Assembly: GCA_005776545.1 (NCBI GenBank)
Contig: SXOY01000147.1
Span: 1-6,574 of the forward strand
Source: Planctomycetia bacterium
GTDB lineage: Bacteria; Planctomycetota; Phycisphaerae; Phycisphaerales; UBA1924
Length of the DNA: 6,574 nt
Direction: 5' to 3'
The position numbers and the translations under genes were made by a program. Each line of letters opens with the position of its first letter. Position 1 is the first letter of the stretch. The notes under the pieces were generated by a model. The model was not told the DNA's origin, did no database searches, and saw nothing but the letters and a program-made list of their open reading frames with translations. Shown piece by piece: positions 4,832-6,574 of this stretch.

Positions 4832-6553
4832 GTGGGTTCGCTACGCCTTGCACTAGCATCGATTCGCAAGTATCTGGGCGAGATGTCAGGTACACACTTG
4901 CTGCTGATCATTTTGGTCGCTGTCGTGATCGGCCTCATGTCATTAGTTGTAAGTCAGGCCACTGGTAAGCCTGAATGGGTTGAATTGCTGCCGGGCGCAT
5001 CACAGTCTGAGCAGCAGGCCGCGGCATTGGTACTCAAAGAACAGAATATCAAGTACCGTGCGATCACGGTACTAGAAGTGCCGCCTGATCTTGAATGGAC
5101 TGCTCGTGGTGTGTTGGCCGAGGCTGGTCGGCTACCCCAGGATATCTCCACCCTTTTCAAGAACACGCTCGAAAAACAGACTTGGTACACATCGCGGCAT
5201 CAAAGCGATCAGTTCTACAACATGGACCTGAACAACTTTCTTGCCCGTCTGATCTCGAATTTCAACGGGGTCAAGACTGCACAAGTCGTCCTGGATTCCC
5301 CGCAGGCGATGGGGCTGGGTTCGGCAGTTCGCAGACCATCGGCTGCGGTAACGGTGTGGATGCGGAACAACAGTGTTTTGAGCCAGAGCACAGTTGATGC
5401 AATTGCGGGGCTGATCGCAGGTGCGAAGGCGGGGATGGATGTCTCGAATATCAAAGTGATCGATGCGTCAACAGGCCGCCAGCGCAGGCCAACTCGTGAT
5501 GATGAGATGCTGGCGACGACGTACATGGACCATGCCAAGAAGGTCGAAGACCAGATGCAGATGAAGTTGAGCGACCTATTGGCCTATATCAATGGGGCAA
5601 CAGTCGCTGTCACCGCACAGGTTGATGTCACAAGCACCACCGCAAAGATCACCAAAGCACTGCCAATGGGTGAGGGCACGGTTTCACTCATGAAGAAGGA
5701 AACCGGCAACAAGACAACCCAGACCGATGGCAAGAGTGCAGCCGAACCTGGGCCGCGGTCGAATCAGGCGGCAGATATCAGTCGTTCCTCTGCGGGTAAG
5801 GGAACCAAGATGGACACGGAGACAACCGAAAGCGAATTTGATTCCAAGATCGGTACCGAGGAACGGAACATCGTTGACCCTCGTGGAATGCCCACGAGTT
5901 TTGTGGCCAGCGTGAATGTGCCCAAGGGGTACATTGTCAATTTGCTCAAACCTCCGGCAAAGCCCGGTGAAACGCCCGACCCGGCGAAACCCGATGTGCA
6001 GCCCACCGATCCGGAAATCGATGCGAGATTCAAGATTGAGCAGGCATCGATCATGGCTTCACTCAAGCCACATTTACGCACGCACTCGGCGGAGGGCGTT
6101 GTTGAGGGTGAAGTGGTTGTTTCCCTTGTGCCCGGAGAATACATAGCGACTTCGGTTGGCACAGCGGGCGGAGGAATGCCGGGGCTGGGGATGCTGGCAA
6201 CTGGCGGCGGCGGTATGGGAGGATTCTCGCTTGGTGCGGGGCTGATTGACAAAGCCGTGGTTTCGGTGTTGGCAATCGCGGCACTGACGATGATGGTGAT
6301 GATGGTGAAGAAGGCAGGCAAGAAAATAGAAATGCCAACGGCGGAGGAACTGGTTGGTGTGCCGCCGGATATGGAAGTGAAGTCTGATGTTATTGGCGAG
6401 GCGGCGGAGGGCGATACGCCGCTGGAGGGCATTGAAGTTGATGAGGGAGCGGTGCAGAAACAGAAGATGCTGGAGAGTGTGGGCGAATTTGTGCAGGGGT
6501 CGCCTGAAGGGGCGGCAAAGCTGGTGAAGCGGTGGATGCAAGTTGAAGGCTAA
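4832..6553 (+). CDS. fliF: Flagellar MS-ring protein FliF
   Basis: FliF forms the MS ring in the inner membrane, houses the export gate and binds FliG of the rotor. The product is 573 residues from a GTG with a good ribosome site; the usual length is about 530-570. Helix 1 is at residues 22-41. The YscJ/FliF ring-building domains follow at about 48-215, with NFLARLISNFNGVKTAQVVLDSP and PSAAVTVWM as the recognisable parts. The third ring domain (from about 230) is interrupted by a polar Ser/Thr/Lys/Glu-rich stretch at about 296-345, where the beta-collar lies in known FliF proteins, and by a Pro-rich segment at about 372-396. A Gly/Met-rich stretch (443-471) leads to helix 2 (475-493). The last 27 residues (VGEFVQGSPEGAAKLVKRWM) match the FliG-binding tail. 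Sequence is divergent but the architecture is complete. The 21 bases after the stop end in CGGAG-like sequence, consistent with a close following gene, probably fliG. Confidence 0.96.
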   Translation: MGSLRLALASIRKYLGEMSGTHLLLIILVAVVIGLMSLVVSQATGKPEWVELLPGASQSEQQAAALVLKEQNIKYRAITVLEVPPDLEWTARGVLAEAGRLPQDISTLFKNTLEKQTWYTSRHQSDQFYNMDLNNFLARLISNFNGVKTAQVVLDSPQAMGLGSAVRRPSAAVTVWMRNNSVLSQSTVDAIAGLIAGAKAGMDVSNIKVIDASTGRQRRPTRDDEMLATTYMDHAKKVEDQMQMKLSDLLAYINGATVAVTAQVDVTSTTAKITKALPMGEGTVSLMKKETGNKTTQTDGKSAAEPGPRSNQAADISRSSAGKGTKMDTETTESEFDSKIGTEERNIVDPRGMPTSFVASVNVPKGYIVNLLKPPAKPGETPDPAKPDVQPTDPEIDARFKIEQASIMASLKPHLRTHSAEGVVEGEVVVSLVPGEYIATSVGTAGGGMPGLGMLATGGGGMGGFSLGAGLIDKAVVSVLAIAALTMMVMMVKKAGKKIEMPTAEELVGVPPDMEVKSDVIGEAAEGDTPLEGIEVDEGAVQKQKMLESVGEFVQGSPEGAAKLVKRWMQVEG

Positions 6554-6574
6554 GTCACGTTGAGAACGGAGCAC

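Noticed and set aside
5764..6432. 222-codon frame on the minus strand
   Set aside because: It lies wholly within fliF and encodes low-complexity Ser/Pro/Thr sequence mirroring the Gly- and Pro-rich fliF codons.

Overview
The window reads almost entirely on the + strand and holds the end of one large gene, one small membrane-protein gene and the start of a flagellar basal-body cluster. The cluster order is flgB, flgC, fliE, fliF, and fliG is the expected next gene, though it lies beyond the window. The organism is probably a flagellated member of the Planctomycetota, perhaps Phycisphaerae-like. This is inferred from three things: a large secreted-type multidomain protein (GH16 end, PDZ, repeats), a small protein with a CxxCGY...CPECG zinc ribbon plus one membrane helix of a kind common in that phylum, and divergent basal-body proteins. 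No rRNA or other marker gene is present, so the placement is tentative.

Bases 2-2524 are the 3' part of a long gene. It encodes the C-terminal end of a GH16-type (laminarinase-like) beta-sandwich, a PDZ-like domain, a mostly helical middle and about twelve repeats ending in a G-[ND]-D-x-Y type motif, mostly 27-28 residues apart. The catalytic motif and any signal peptide lie upstream of the window. Bases 2525-2625 form a short gap with a perfect 13-bp inverted repeat. Bases 2626-3231 encode a zinc-ribbon, single-pass membrane protein with a pseudopilin-like C-terminal region.

Bases 3276-6553 carry the flagellar genes. FlgB and FlgC are proximal rod subunits, FliE is the adaptor between the MS ring and the rod, and FliF builds the MS ring in the inner membrane. 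Together they make the base on which the export apparatus, C ring and rod are assembled.

The gaps within the cluster have visible structure. Those before flgC and before fliE carry two homologous copies of a heptad-repeat element (TGCCTAG-like units followed by a GAGCGAC tail), each ending about the same distance before the start codon. The flgC-fliE gap also has a near-consensus sigma-54 type -24/-12 site. The 171-nt fliE-fliF gap has a small perfect hairpin, and fliF starts with GTG behind a good Shine-Dalgarno sequence. No mobile element, CRISPR array or RNA gene was found. The least familiar items are the GH16-PDZ-27-residue-repeat protein and the paired heptad elements.
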